In this document: positions 1-11,400 of the stretch, one piece after another
Layout: the number at the start of each line of letters is the position of its first letter
How positions within the stretch are numbered: position 1 is the stretch's first letter
Origin: Diplosphaera chodatii
Lineage: Eukaryota > Chlorophyta > Trebouxiophyceae > Prasiolales > Stichococcaceae
Length of the DNA: 64,000 nucleotides
Direction of reading: 5' to 3'
NCBI GenBank assembly: GCA_032358165.1
Contig: JAALGY010000063.1
Location: forward strand, 124,001-188,000
Notes under the pieces: model-generated
The model's database searches: none
The model's input: the letters and a program-made list of their open reading frames with translations, nothing else
What the model was told of the DNA's origin: nothing
Position numbers and translations under genes: made by a program

Positions 1-1921
1 TGACTGTTCACCAAAGACAGCTCCTCACCTGCACGGCGACATGCATGCCGGGCGGCCACTGCCGCAGCCTCAGGCGCTCGGCCAGCTTGGCGTTGCGGCC
101 GGTCACAACCACCAGCTGCACGCTGGCGCCGGACGCCTTGGCAATTGCCGAGCACGTCTTCTCTACAGGCCCCATGCCCTCGCCGCCCGCCACCACCAGC
201 ACCGCTGGCACATCCTTCTTGAGGCCTGCAGTCCGAGAGCGGGTGGCTGACGGCGGCGGAATTGAGGTGTGCGTTTGACAAAGGTGCCTTCCTTGAGCAG
301 CATGCAATCCGGGCAGGCGGCTGCTGTGTGGCAAAGCAACAGCAGCGTACCCAGCTTGCTGCGCAGTGACTTCTTTGAGGGCTGCCGCCGCGCAAATGCG
401 GGCCTGATAGGCAGGCCATGCACCACGATCTGGCTGTCCTGCAGGCCCATTGACCGCGCCCGCCGTGCAGTGTCCTCTGTCGCCACGAAGCACTTGTCCA
501 CGTCTTTATGGAACCACCTGTGCCAGTGGAGGATGCACTGCTGGGTCTTGGGGCACATGCACAACATCCAGTAGCATCTTCAACCTGTTGGTAGGTGTTG
601 CCACGGTCGTGTGAGCCTGGGACACGCACGTGTTGTGGCAGGTGCACAGGTCGGTCACGACGGTGGCGAAATTGACGGGGTCCTGCAGGCCCTGCCGTAT
701 CCGGGACTTGAGCACCCGCAGCGGCACCCCCTGTAGGCGACAGGATGCCAAACCCTCACATACAGCACATGCGACAGGTGTACGATCTCACCACAACCGT
801 GAACTCGTGGTCACTCGCACCAGGACACCCACCTGCATCAGCGGGTGCACCGAGACCACCAGGTCCGGCTTGTACTGCGCGTACGCCCTCGACACGAAGT
901 GGCCGACCATGAGGCCCATGACCTGCTGCGCCGGCACGTGCACGAGCCGGGGCTGCGTCACGGTGTAGCCTATCCTCCACAGGATGGGGTACTTCACCTG
1001 CATCACAAAGCATGCGCAAGAGATCCTGGTTGCACGCATCATGGCCCGCATGTGTCTCTAGCTCCAACAACGTGTACTGTGTGCTGTACTGTGCGCTGCG
1101 GCATGGCACCCACCATGAAGCTGTAGCTGCCTGCTGCGCGGTTGAAGGGAAAGTACGTGTGCTGCGTCCACATGTCCACGATGTCGAAGTGGAACTGGTT
1201 GCCGTACAGCTGCTCGAAGCCGGCCTTGATGGCCTGCGCGCTGGCGCGGTGACCGCCGCCCGTGTCGCTCATCAGCACCAGCACGCGCTTTTTGCTGCCG
1301 CCTGCTGCGCCGCCACCCCGCGCCCTGTGGAAGGGCCACAGCTGTGCAGCGCGCGCCGTGGCCCCGCCGCCATGCTGCAGCACAAGCGTCACCGGTGTGT
1401 GAGTCCAGTGTAAGAGATCCTTCGATAATGCAGCATGGGCCGGCGGCGCTGCGGGGCTGTGGCACCGGTCGGTCGTCACTGTTGCAGGTCACAGTCAACA
1501 GCATCGCGAGTGGTCAATGGGGCGACGCTGCTAGGCCGCGCTGATAGGTCTAGCAACAAAGATGGACGGTAGTGTTGCACGCTTTTGTGATAATGCCAAT
1601 GTGCATGCTTCAGTGAATCACCAGGGAGCCGGCCCCTGTGCCAACGGACAGCGCTCCTCGTCTGAGCCTTGGCAGCCTGCCCAAGACGCCGCTGCCGAAA
1701 GATGCAGACCCCCTTTTGCCGCTGGTCTCATCTGGGATGCTCCCAGCTGATGAGGGCTTTTGCCTGGCTGCGCACACCGGCTCACAGCAGCCTGCACACT
1801 CGGGTCGGGTGGCACTGCTGGCTGGAGGGGTCGGACGGAAAAGCGCCCCGACGTGTAGCGACAGCGCAGCAATCGCAGTGGCGCCTGGACCAAAGCGCAG
1901 GCCGTCCGCACGTTCTGCCAT
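1..1921 (-). CDS. MGD: Monogalactosyldiacylglycerol (MGDG) synthase, 3' end outside window
   Basis: Transfers galactose from UDP-galactose to diacylglycerol to make the main thylakoid lipid; acts at plastid envelope membranes. Exons read from high to low coordinates give the family signature [19 protein letters not shown] near 1290-1230, then [66 protein letters not shown] and [13 protein letters not shown], the order seen in plant MGD1. About 150 C-terminal residues are missing because the gene runs off the left edge. The 5' end is inferred: an exon starting at the ATG at 1921 and ending at 1622 joins in phase 0 to the acceptor before 1374, giving an Ala/Arg/Ser-rich leader that could be a transit peptide. 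An ATG at 1504 is in another frame. Identity is secure; the first exon is tentative. Confidence 0.85.
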
Positions 1922-2461
1922 GACGCTGATATGGTGCAGACCTGCAGGATCGGGAGCGGTACGCAATCCGGTGCGACCATCTTGCGTCAGCATGCAGGAT
2001 CTCTGGTGCTGCCGGTCAGATATACTACAGTCAGCCCTATCGCATTGAAAGCCGTTCCATTCAGGTGAGCACCCCAATCATTTGTAAGCGCCAGCATGCA
2101 CGTGCAGTTGCCTGCCGTTGTTGCTCAATAGCCACCGCTCGACAGCGCATTGAGGTTCAACTGCAGGACAGTAGCCGCCTGTTTGCGCAGCGCACCGGCG
2201 GCCATCGCCTGGCACCACAGTCTTGACAGAGGAGTCAGACAACCAGCCCCAGCCGTACTTGCTGCTGCCTGCTTGCCTGCCGTCAGCTTGGAAGGTAGTC
2301 CGCCAGTCAGTCCAAAGCATTCCGTACGGTCTATGGCAGAACGCCCCGCGCCACACCGCCTCTGACTGCTCCAGGCCCAGGCACCTCCATACTGACCTGC
2401 ACCAGCTCGGCACCAGCAGCTCAGCAGCCCGCTCAGCCCGCCAGGAGCCTCTTGAGGCTTC
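1922..2461. promoter_or_regulatory. Intergenic region between divergent MGD and CTD phosphatase genes
   Basis: About 540 bases separate the inferred start of MGDG synthase (-) from the phosphatase ATG (+). It must hold both promoters and possibly a 5' UTR exon of the phosphatase. Short open frames exist on both strands, but none has recognisable similarity and I saw no clear TATA element. Confidence 0.35.
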
Positions 2462-3986
2462 ATGGTGAGGGCTGGGGGCAAACCGTCGTTCCTGCAGCTG
2501 ACCAGGCGGGAGAAGGACGGCACACTTGTCCCAAAGCGGGATGCGCAGAGCGAGAATGGCGGGGAGGACCCGGATGACAGTGCACAGGAGAGCCAGCCCG
2601 ACTTCATCACTCAGGTGACCAGGCGAGACTCGCAGAAGCCCACAGCAGCCCGCCCAGACACAGCACCGCCGGAGACGCGGGCGACGTGGAGGGACCGCCT
2701 GCGCTCGCTGCTGTGCTGCCTCGCGCCGCCCACCGCAGACCAGTACTACCGCAGCTCAGAAAACGATGCGGTGGTGGTGCGGCCCCCAGCTCCCCAGCCC
2801 CCGCCACGCGGCTCGCAGCAGCACGTGCTGGGTCCCATCGCGCCGCAGGTGGTCTGCTCTTCCTCAGGATCATGGCTGATGATGGGGGCCCCTCACCTGC
2901 CTTTGCAACACACGGTACTGTTGCAGACGCCCATGCCTGCTATCGCATATGGACAGGATGCGAACAAAAAGACGCTGGTGCTCGACCTCGACGAGACGCT
3001 TGTCCATTCCAGCTTCAAGCCGATACCAGACCCCGACTATATCATCCCTGTGGAGATCGAGGGCAAGGTACGCTGTTGTAAGAGCGGCGCACATATGGAG
3101 TTCAACACAGCAGATCGTTCTGTGAGCCTCACTGCGTTTATTTCCGCAGGTCGTGGACGTGTATGTGCTGAAGCGGCCGCACATGGATGCCTTCATGGCA
3201 GCCGTCGGGGCAGCTTTCGAGGTGGTAGTGTTCACAGCCAGCCTGGCCAAGTATGCCGACCCACTTCTCGACCTGCTGGACAAGGGCCATGTGGTGAGCA
3301 AGTGTTTCCCCCTGGCATTGCATCATATCCTCTGTGCTGTGTGGGAGGTGGGGGTGTGGTGACGATGTGATTGAGCACAGCACATACCCAGAGTCATGTT
3401 GCTACCTGTCAGGTGCGGTGGCGGCTGTTCCGCGAGTCGTGCTGCCCGTACGAGGGCAACTATGTGAAGGACCTCATGGCGCTTGGCCGCCCCCTGGCGA
3501 CCACCATCATTGTCGACAACAGGCAAGCTTCTTGGTTATGGCATTTAGTCGTGTGGCCTTGCACCTGCGCCATTGCTGCTGGTGGTGACCATGATTGTGT
3601 TGCTACTACAAGTGTCATTGATGTCTCTATTGCTATGCAGTCCGCACTCATACGTGTTTCAGCCAGAAAACGCGATGCCAATCGGCACCTTCATCGACGA
3701 GAAGGACGACGTCGAGCTGCTCGACATCCTGCCCATCCTGTTGGAGCTGCAAAATGTGAGTGTTGCAGCGGCGTTGTCCTGGCCCACCCAGTGTTGCAGT
3801 GTTGAGCACGGCATGCAAGGGTGCTGCCATTCCTGCAAACACAGCAGGAGTCTGTATGTGCTTCGACTCACAATGCAGGTGGAGGATGTCCGAGACCACT
3901 TGACTCCAAAGGTTGCAGCTCTGCATGCGAAGCAGCGGGCAGCAGCAGCGGCAGCGGCAGCAAACAATTCACGGCGGCAACTGTAG
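2462..3986 (+). CDS. SCP/CTDSP-type CTD phosphatase (FCP1-homology domain)
   Basis: HAD-superfamily Ser/Thr phosphatase of the small C-terminal-domain phosphatase type, expected to act on phosphorylated RNA polymerase II tail or similar substrates. The catalytic signature [12 protein letters not shown] lies near 2980-3010, with the two Asp of DLDET. It is followed by [65 protein letters not shown], the IIVDNSPHSYVF exon and a C-terminal helix. Order and spacing match human CTDSP proteins across the whole domain. The first exon from the ATG at 2462 encodes about 130 residues with a Cys pair ([10 protein letters not shown]) placed like the CC motif in vertebrate SCPs, a possible lipidation site. 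A Pro-rich stretch then leads to an intron before the catalytic domain. The C-terminus is an Ala run ending in NNSRRQL. Confidence 0.88.
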
Positions 3987-4169
3987 GGACCTGCTTGCTG
4001 AGTTGTGGGTCGCGCACCACACCAGAACAAGTTATGTCTGCCTCTAGACGAAGTCATCCGAGTTTGCAGAACTTTCTTGCAGCACTGGCTGCGCCTGGTT
4101 TCAGCTGCGTGCTTTGGGAGTTGACGGTGTTCTTATCAGAGGCCAGATCCAGACAACCGGCAAATGGCA

Positions 4170-4174
4170 TTACA
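4170..4174 (-). terminator. Candidate poly(A) signal of the helical-repeat gene
   Basis: Reads TGTAA on the minus strand about 117 bases past the stop at 4291. TGTAA is the known green-algal polyadenylation signal. Confidence 0.4.
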
Positions 4175-4198
4175 TGCATACCAGATATTATACAGGTG

Positions 4199-4203
4199 TG
4201 TAA
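4199..4203 (+). terminator. Candidate poly(A) signal of the CTD phosphatase gene
   Basis: TGTAA about 213 bases after the stop at 3986. It lies beyond the opposing gene's signal, so the two 3' UTRs probably overlap. Confidence 0.4.
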
Positions 4204-4290
4204 CGAGCAGAGCCGGATACACAGAAGTTCTAGTGTGTCATGCGCCAGGCAGATAGAAGGAGCGGTGTTCTACACGATACACATGTTTTG

Positions 4291-7200
4291 TTATGCTGCC
4301 GGCGCTTGCAAGCCATCGTGATGCGGGCTGCAGCGTATAGCCTGCAGGCGCTGGTGCCATCTGACGAGTTGGAGCTTGCGTGTGTAGTCATCGCTGCCTG
4401 CCAGCACATCGTACATGACAGCACAGACCTCATGGCGCAGGGGAGCCTGCGGTGCCGCAAGTGCAGCGCTCTCAGCGGCGTCCATGACGCCCGGCAGCAC
4501 GTGGAGGTCCACCACCAGCAGCATGTGCGCCAGCAGCTGCACCAGCTGCAGGGCTTGCGGGCTGCCGTGCGTCGTCACGGTGCTTTGTGGCGCCCGTTCC
4601 TGCTGCAGCAGCTCGGAGCACCGTGCCGTGATATGTTGCGCCATCAGCACCGGCACCATGCTGCCGACCGGCAGCAGCTTGGCGGCTGCATCCACTGTCG
4701 CCGCCAGGTGCTGCGCATCAACGGCTGCTGGGAACGCCGGCAATGCCCGCCGCACATATGCGACTGCCCAGCGCTCACGCTGCGACTCCTCCATTGCCTG
4801 CAATCAGACGCGGGGCTGTGAAGTACTGCATTGGCCTGCCGAAAGAACAGTGAGCACTCGCAACAGCTGACCAGTGCATGTTGGGCCAGTAGGGTTGGCA
4901 TGTACATCGTCAAGCCAGACTGACGTCCTGCAACGTCCACTCGCACTAGAGCTACCGCAGGTCAGTCAGCGAGAAGCCACCTGCAGCAGGGAGCCGAAGA
5001 GCGAGTGACCAGCAGCACCGAATGCTGGAGTTGGGTGCTGCACGAACAGCAGCGCAGTTGGTGCCAGCCGCTGCAGGTCCGCCTGTGTGCAACACATCAA
5101 AGGCCCCAGTTGTGCGCATGCCATTTCCACGATGAAGGAGTCCACAGCTGCGAGCACGACCAACGACAGGACGTATTTCAGTCTGGAGAGCATCAGAGTT
5201 CACACAGGGCACGCAGAGCCAACATGCAGCTGAGCAGGGCTGAGCTTTGGTAATGCTGAGCTTCCTGACATGGCCCTCTGCAGAGTGCTGCATTGGATCG
5301 TCACTTGCATTGATGGCTACTCCACGAGCCTACCTCCTGTAACTGACGTGCACATGGCGCCAGCATGCTGCACAGGAACTGCACACGCGCCGCCAGGGCC
5401 GGGTCCGCCAGCCACGCCGGCTGTGATGCGCTGGCCGGCCAGGCAGCGAGGGCTTCGTACCCCGGGACCGCCGCCGCGAGCCGCCTGCTAGCCTCCGCGC
5501 TTGCAGCGGCAGCTGCCAGCGTCCCCTGCGGTGCAGGCCAGCGACTGCTGTTGTTGAGCTGAGCCAATACCTGATCGGCTGCTGTGGTCCACTTGACGGC
5601 ATCTGCCTCACAGTGCATCAGGCCAGGAGGCCAGAGGCGAAAAACAAATGCTCACCTGGACAAGGTCGGCGTAGAGGCCGTGACGGGCACGGGCAAAATG
5701 TAGAAATGCCAGTGCATCCAACACCAAAGCTGCTGTTGCAGAAGCGTCAACTGTGCCGCGGGCATGCGTCCACATGGCATACAGAAGCGGCATGAATGTG
5801 TTGAATGCTCTGTCCAGAGCCTGCAAATGCGCACAGGACAGGTGTCAGCAATTGCTATGCGGCGAGGCGCAGCAGGGTTGGGGTGTACCAGGCATGCGCC
5901 ACATGAACACCATGCACATGCTGCACAAAGGCTCGCCAACATCCTGGATCATCTGCTGTTGCCGCACCTGGCGGAGGCCAGACACTTCTGCCCGCTGCAG
6001 CCAGCCGTTGGGCGACATCACCGCACAGGCGTCATAGGTTTCGGCCAGCTGAGCGGCCGCCCGCAGCGCTGTCTGCTGCACTGTCGCACGGGCTTCGCAG
6101 GCTGCCTGCTGATATGCCTGAAGCACCCTGCTGCCTGAGGAGTGCGGTGTGATCAGTCAGTATGCCAATCATGAGTTGACACGTGCTGAAAGCCAATCCA
6201 GGTCCATTGGAATCCCACAAAACGCGCAAAAGAAACAACAGAGAGCAGCACGAGATGAGGAAGAAGCCTCACTGAGGGCGCCAAGATGCTGCATAAGTAT
6301 GCCAGACGCTCGGACATGAAATCCTGAAGCTGCCTGCTCCGGAGGATCCCCTTCTGCTGCTGATGTGTACAAGTGAGACAGGTCGCTGACAGCTTCCAGC
6401 AGCGTTGCCGCCTGGCAGTGCAGCTCCTCAGCAGCAGGCGATGGCCGTGGCTCATTGGCCCCTGCCTGCATGAACAGTTGGTGGTGTGAGGCACATGCGA
6501 CATTGCTGATGCATCTCCAAACACACCAAGTCGGCACTGATCACGCGAGGCGCCCCACTGGAAGTCGCAGGGTACAGGAAGCACCTGGGAGGCGACGACC
6601 GCTGCAAGTGAAGCAGCGTCACGCATCAAAGCTGCAGCCTGCACTTGATGTGCTGGTCTGCCCATCGCCACCTGCTGTGCAATCACCGCAGCGGAACATG
6701 CCGGCGGCACGCACGCCGCAATACGCATGAGCACAGCCAGGGTGGCATCGCGGCTGCTGGCAGCACGCAGGCCCTGCATGTAGCCTCCAGCCGCCAGCAG
6801 TGCCGCAGCAGCCTGCACAGGCGGTCCCTCCGAGATGGCAGAGACGAGCAGCGCGGCAAGGCGGTCCAGCCGCTCCGCAGGGGCTGAAGCCTGCTGCCTG
6901 GAGCCAGCAGCGGGTGCGCTGTGCGGCAGCATGGACATGGTCTGCTGCGGCACTGTGGAGCCGACTGTCTGCATCATGCGCCACAGCGGTGCCATGTCAT
7001 CGAGCTGAGGGACTGCGCTGAGAGCTGGCGCTCGCATTGACTGGTCTATAGGCGACCAGCCTGCCAGCAGGCCAGCCAGCAGCCACTGCGCCCTGGTATC
7101 TGAAACCTGCTCAGGAGCAAGCAAGCTGGTCACAGGCACTGTCGTGTGCAGATAGGTGCATCCTTGCCCAAGATGCCGCTGTCAGCAAACTCAAGCCAGC

Positions 7201-8197
7201 CGACGACCTGGGCAGCGCAAAGGCTGTGGGCGATGCCCGATGCGACATACTCCAGCACATTTGGGCGGATGAGCTGCTGCCCATGGTTTTGAAGCAGGTT
7301 GCCAAGTAAACTGACAACATCATCCGCCACAACTGTCGCAGTGACTGGGAGTGCTGCACGTACCACCAAGTCGAACTCAGTTTGCAAATCAAACTTCGTG
7401 TCAGCATAGGATGATGAGTACGTTGCAAGTAGCCACTGCAGCGCACATGCTGTCGCACAGCACAGCGTCTCATACAAGTAGTCGCCACCTCTGACAGCTG
7501 ATCCCAGGAAGAGTATTGCAGCGGCTGCCGTTGGCACAGGCAGGTGCACAGGCTGTGAGTTCAGTAATGTCAGGGTTGCACTGACTGAGTCCGACAGCAC
7601 ACCAAGCTGACTGGTCCGATCCTTAATGCCGCTAAGTCCTGCACATGATATGAGATGAACATATCACCGCGGCGAATGTCATCGCCGACAGCATGCTGGT
7701 CTGAGTCCCACTCACCACATGATGGCTCAAGCGGGACTTGCACGCCGGCACCTGTGCTAAAAGGCTGATCCAACTGCTGTGCATAGCGCGCGAGCAGCTG
7801 CAGCGCATACGTAGCGCATTCAGTGCCACCGCCCTGCTGACTCAGCGCTTGCGACAGACTTGCAGCCTGATGCTGCTGTATGCGCCCCAGCAGGTGTCTG
7901 CAAGGGAAACATGATGTCAAATTTGTCGCACTTGTGTCGGGAGCTTCCTGAACCAACATGTGATGTGTCCACGGCATGTATGCATGGCAACATAGGCGCA
8001 TCACCTGCTGTCATACAGCTGCCGCAGGGCTGACACCTGCAGTTCATGGCCAGAGGTAGTACGTCTGGAACATCATCAATTAATATTTGCATCAGCTTGC
8101 ATGGTGGGGTGGTCTGCATGACGGCAGCACAGCGGGCAGCGCATGCACCTGCTCCCCTGGGGTCCTCAAGCTGCCCCAAAGCGCATCCATGTGTCAT
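4291..8197 (-). CDS. Large uncharacterised helical-repeat (HEAT/ARM-like) protein
   Basis: Ten or so exons, all in Ala/Leu-rich amphipathic-helix sequence without enzymatic motifs; I do not recognise the family with confidence. The first exon can start at the ATG at 8197 or 8092; its end (AMNCR) joins in phase to HLLGRIQQHQAASLSQALSQ near 7900. Later exons include LYETLCCATACALQWLLATY, VVADDVVSLLGNLLQNHGQQ, RAQWLLAGLLAGWSP, DRLAALLVSAISEGPPVQAA, RAFNTFMPLLYAMWTHARG, LKYVLSLVVLAAVDSFIVEM, AFGAAGHSLFGSLL and a last exon near 4803-4291 with LQLVRWHQRLQAIR. The repeating helix-turn-helix pattern suggests an adaptor or scaffold of roughly 900-1100 residues. A plant AP-5 subunit or another conserved plant HEAT protein is possible but unsupported by a named motif. 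The 328-residue open frame at 6153-7139 reads through an intron and is not one exon. Confidence 0.6.
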
Positions 8198-8432
8198 GTG
8201 GACAAAGGGACAGCCGACATGATGACCGCGACACTGAACTCACCCCGGTGCTTCTGCAAGTGCGGAAATGCTGCTAAATGCTTGTGCCTCACACCCCGGC
8301 AAGGCATGCATGCTGCACGTGGCACTGGCACGTGATGCAGACAGCAGGCGTGCAGACGGCCTCCGAGCGCAGTGCACATTTGCCGCTCGCGCAAACGACT
8401 GCAGGCTATGAGCTATTGACCGTGGGGGAGCC
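8198..8432. promoter_or_regulatory. Bidirectional promoter region (helical-repeat gene / RKP)
   Basis: 235 bases between the start codons of two head-to-head genes. It must serve both directions unless one gene has an unseen upstream exon. No defined element was recognised. Confidence 0.45.
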
Positions 8433-11400
8433 ATGGTCGCGGGCACGCCCAGTGGGCCTCATGGCCTGAAACAACACATTGGCGAATTCCAGGACCCCCA
8501 CGTTCTGCACACCCAGGCGTCGCCAGCGACCTCTGAGCAGAAGCTGGCGCGCGTGCTGCAGGATGTGCTGGCCGAGGACGCGCCGTGCTACGACCTAGTG
8601 GCAGGCAATGCATTTGCATCATTGCGCCACTGCGCCATTGAGGCCTAGTACCGTCCTTGTGCATCCCACACTCGATGCTGAGGCAGACAATTGGACATCC
8701 GCTTCTGAATGCACCTCGTCTGTGGCCTTCGCAGATGGACGCATCCGGAGCCAGGCATTGGACCAGCGCCTGCAGGCCCGGCTGGACAGCATCAGCCAGG
8801 TGCCCTTGAAAGCTACACATGGGTTTCTGAGAGCTATACACGCATCCTGATGGTCCCCACGCAGAGCCGCACGACTGCGTACAACACGCAAGAGTGAACG
8901 TCTGCTGTGCAGGATGCGGACGCGATGTATGAGCCGACCACGGATCAGCAGGCGTCGGGTCGGATTGGACCGCTTCGTGTCTTCCTTGACCGCCACTCCT
9001 CGGTGGGCGATGTCGCTATTGAGGGCACCCGCGTCGAGAGCCAGAGCAACTTCAGCAGCATGCGTGCGAGCACCGCAGTCTACAAGGTATGCGGCAGCTC
9101 CGTGGGGCTGACGTTGGATGCTCCAGGTGGTTGCATGAAGGTGAGCTCCCTCAGTCGTTCATGTTGAGTGGTACCACTTCGTTTCAGGCTTGTTGGTGTG
9201 CACTTCCTGCAGGGTGCCTGGATGTATGAGGTCGTGCTGGGGACCTGCGGCATCCAGCAGATTGGCTGGGCTACGCTGCGCTGCCCCTTCAACAATGAGG
9301 AGGGGGTGGGCGATGCCGCTGACTCATACGCCTGGGATGGGAAGCGCGTGCAGCGATGGAACGTGACAAATGCGCCATATGGAACGTGAGGACTGCCGTC
9401 AACCGCATGGCACGCACAAGTCAATCTGAGGCTCATGTTTACATGTTGAAGCAACCCAGGATGCTAAGAGAGGCTTCCACTACACAGGCCATGGGCTGCG
9501 GGGGACGTCATTGGAGTGTGCATGGACCTTGAAAAGGGCGAGCTGTCCTTCATCAAGAATGGCGTCCACCTGGGCGGTGCGCATCTGCTGCTGACCACCT
9601 GAAGCACTGTGCCCGTGTCGATGGCACACCCATCATCCACCCTTCGCGTTGAGGACAAAGCTCACATGCGTGGTGTTGCTGCAGTTGCATTCAACAACGT
9701 GCGGCGCCATCGCAAGGGTCTGGCGTACTTCCCAGCGCTCAGCCTGTCGCACGGCGAACATTGCACACTGAACTTTGGCGCCACGCCCTTCCAGTATCCG
9801 GTAGAGGGCTTCAGGCCGCTGCAGGATCCGCCACCGCCCAGCCTCGGCGCACAGGTGTGCGACCGCCCGAGCAGATCGTCCTGTGCTTGCCCTGACCCAG
9901 TAAAGCCAGTGGCTGTGCATCGTGAGGCTAGTCATGCACACGACTCTTCGATGTCCAGGGCTGGCCACCGCAAACTGCAGAATGCATCCCTGACTGATGT
10001 GTCTTGTGTGCAACCATAGCAGTCGTCTGCATGCAGGCTCGGTATCTGCTGGGCACCCTGCAGCGGCTTGCGGAGGGCAACCCACCGCTGCCATCGGGCA
10101 GCGTGCCGCTGCAGCCAGACTCCCCGCCTCGCAGCCTGCACACTGCTGAGGTAAGTTGCTGGCTCACCTCTTGTCAACATGCTGCACTGCATTTGCCCAG
10201 TGTAGCTGGCAAAGGCAGGTGTGGGTTGCAGGCCAGTAAATTCCACACTATTGTCAGGTCACCGCTGGCGACCTGCTTGACTGGATGTCAGGTGACGCTG
10301 GTGGCGGCGCTGGTGACGAGCCACCTGGCGCCGCTGGTGGCGCAGCCGTATGTGGTGGGCGATGTGCTACTGCCGCACATCGTGGACACACTGAAGCGGG
10401 CCAAGGGCAACGACTCGCCCATCGTGCGCTCCCTTGCCCTAGGGTTGCGGGTGCGTCCTCCACTGCTGCCTGTCTGCAGGCGCCTCTGCTGAGAAACCTT
10501 GCAATAGACTGGATGAGCATGATAACCTGAGCACCAGGTTGACAGGGCTCCCCTGATGACGAGCTGCATGCACATACTGTGTCGTCTTACGAGCAGGCAA
10601 CACACCGCCTCCGGCATCACTAAGGGGCACGTGCGTACCACATGCTCCTGCACCACTTCAAGATCGATGCGCAGCATAGCTTGCCAACAATGTAACACTG
10701 AGTGCACGCAGCTATTGGGGTCGACAGCGCATCCGGAGGAGGCGAGCGCATGCTACACGGCAGTGTGGGATCAGCTGGCGACGCTTGCGCGCTCCACCAT
10801 GTATGACCCGGCCAACCTGCGCATGAGTGGCGCGTATTGGCCCCTCACCACAGCCTGCTTTCTGGTGAGGCTCCTGCATGATTGTAAGCAGCACGTGAAT
10901 GTGTTGTGCTATGTTGTGGTAGACTTTACAACAACAGCCATGTCTTCAGCAGAGTGTCTGAACAGGGACGGCTCTCAGACTTGGATCACGCCTGTGTGTT
11001 GCATGCAGCTACGGCTACAGGTCGCCCGCGACGTGTGGCTTGGGAACAGTAGCAAGAACAAGAGCCACCGCAGATTCTTCCGCCAGGTGCTCGGAGCCTG
11101 GCAGACATGTTACTGCCAACCGAGATCAAACTATAAGGGCTATTGTTGGTGACTGTCGGACGTCCAGGCGCACCCCACCTGTTGATCATGCAAGTCTGTC
11201 CATGTGCAGATTGAGGCCTTCTTGTTCCGCAAGCAGCCGACCAGCCGGGAGTTGCGCGCTCTCATTCCAAAGGTTTGCATGTATTGAAGTGGACAGGGTC
11301 AACAGATGAGCGTCTTGACACACGGGATGCATGTGCATGATGTCGCGGGGACGGTACAGGGTTACCAGTTCATGCACACAATGGCGCGGGTTGGCGTGCG

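Larger units (their letters stand above)
3987..4290. other. Convergent 3' intergenic region
   Basis: About 300 bases between two converging stop codons. It contains a TGTAA on each strand, in an order that would make the two transcripts overlap (separate entries). No coding signal was seen. Confidence 0.5.

Noticed and set aside
1562..2048. Plus-strand open frames suggesting an extra exon of the CTD phosphatase
   Set aside because: The longest begins with GTG rather than ATG, and the opposite strand offers a phase-matched first exon of MGDG synthase, a better explanation.
6153..7139. 328-codon open frame in the helical-repeat gene
   Set aside because: Its first part is a genuine exon, but the frame then reads through an intron; the sequence after about 6560 changes to non-helical composition while another frame carries the next real exon.
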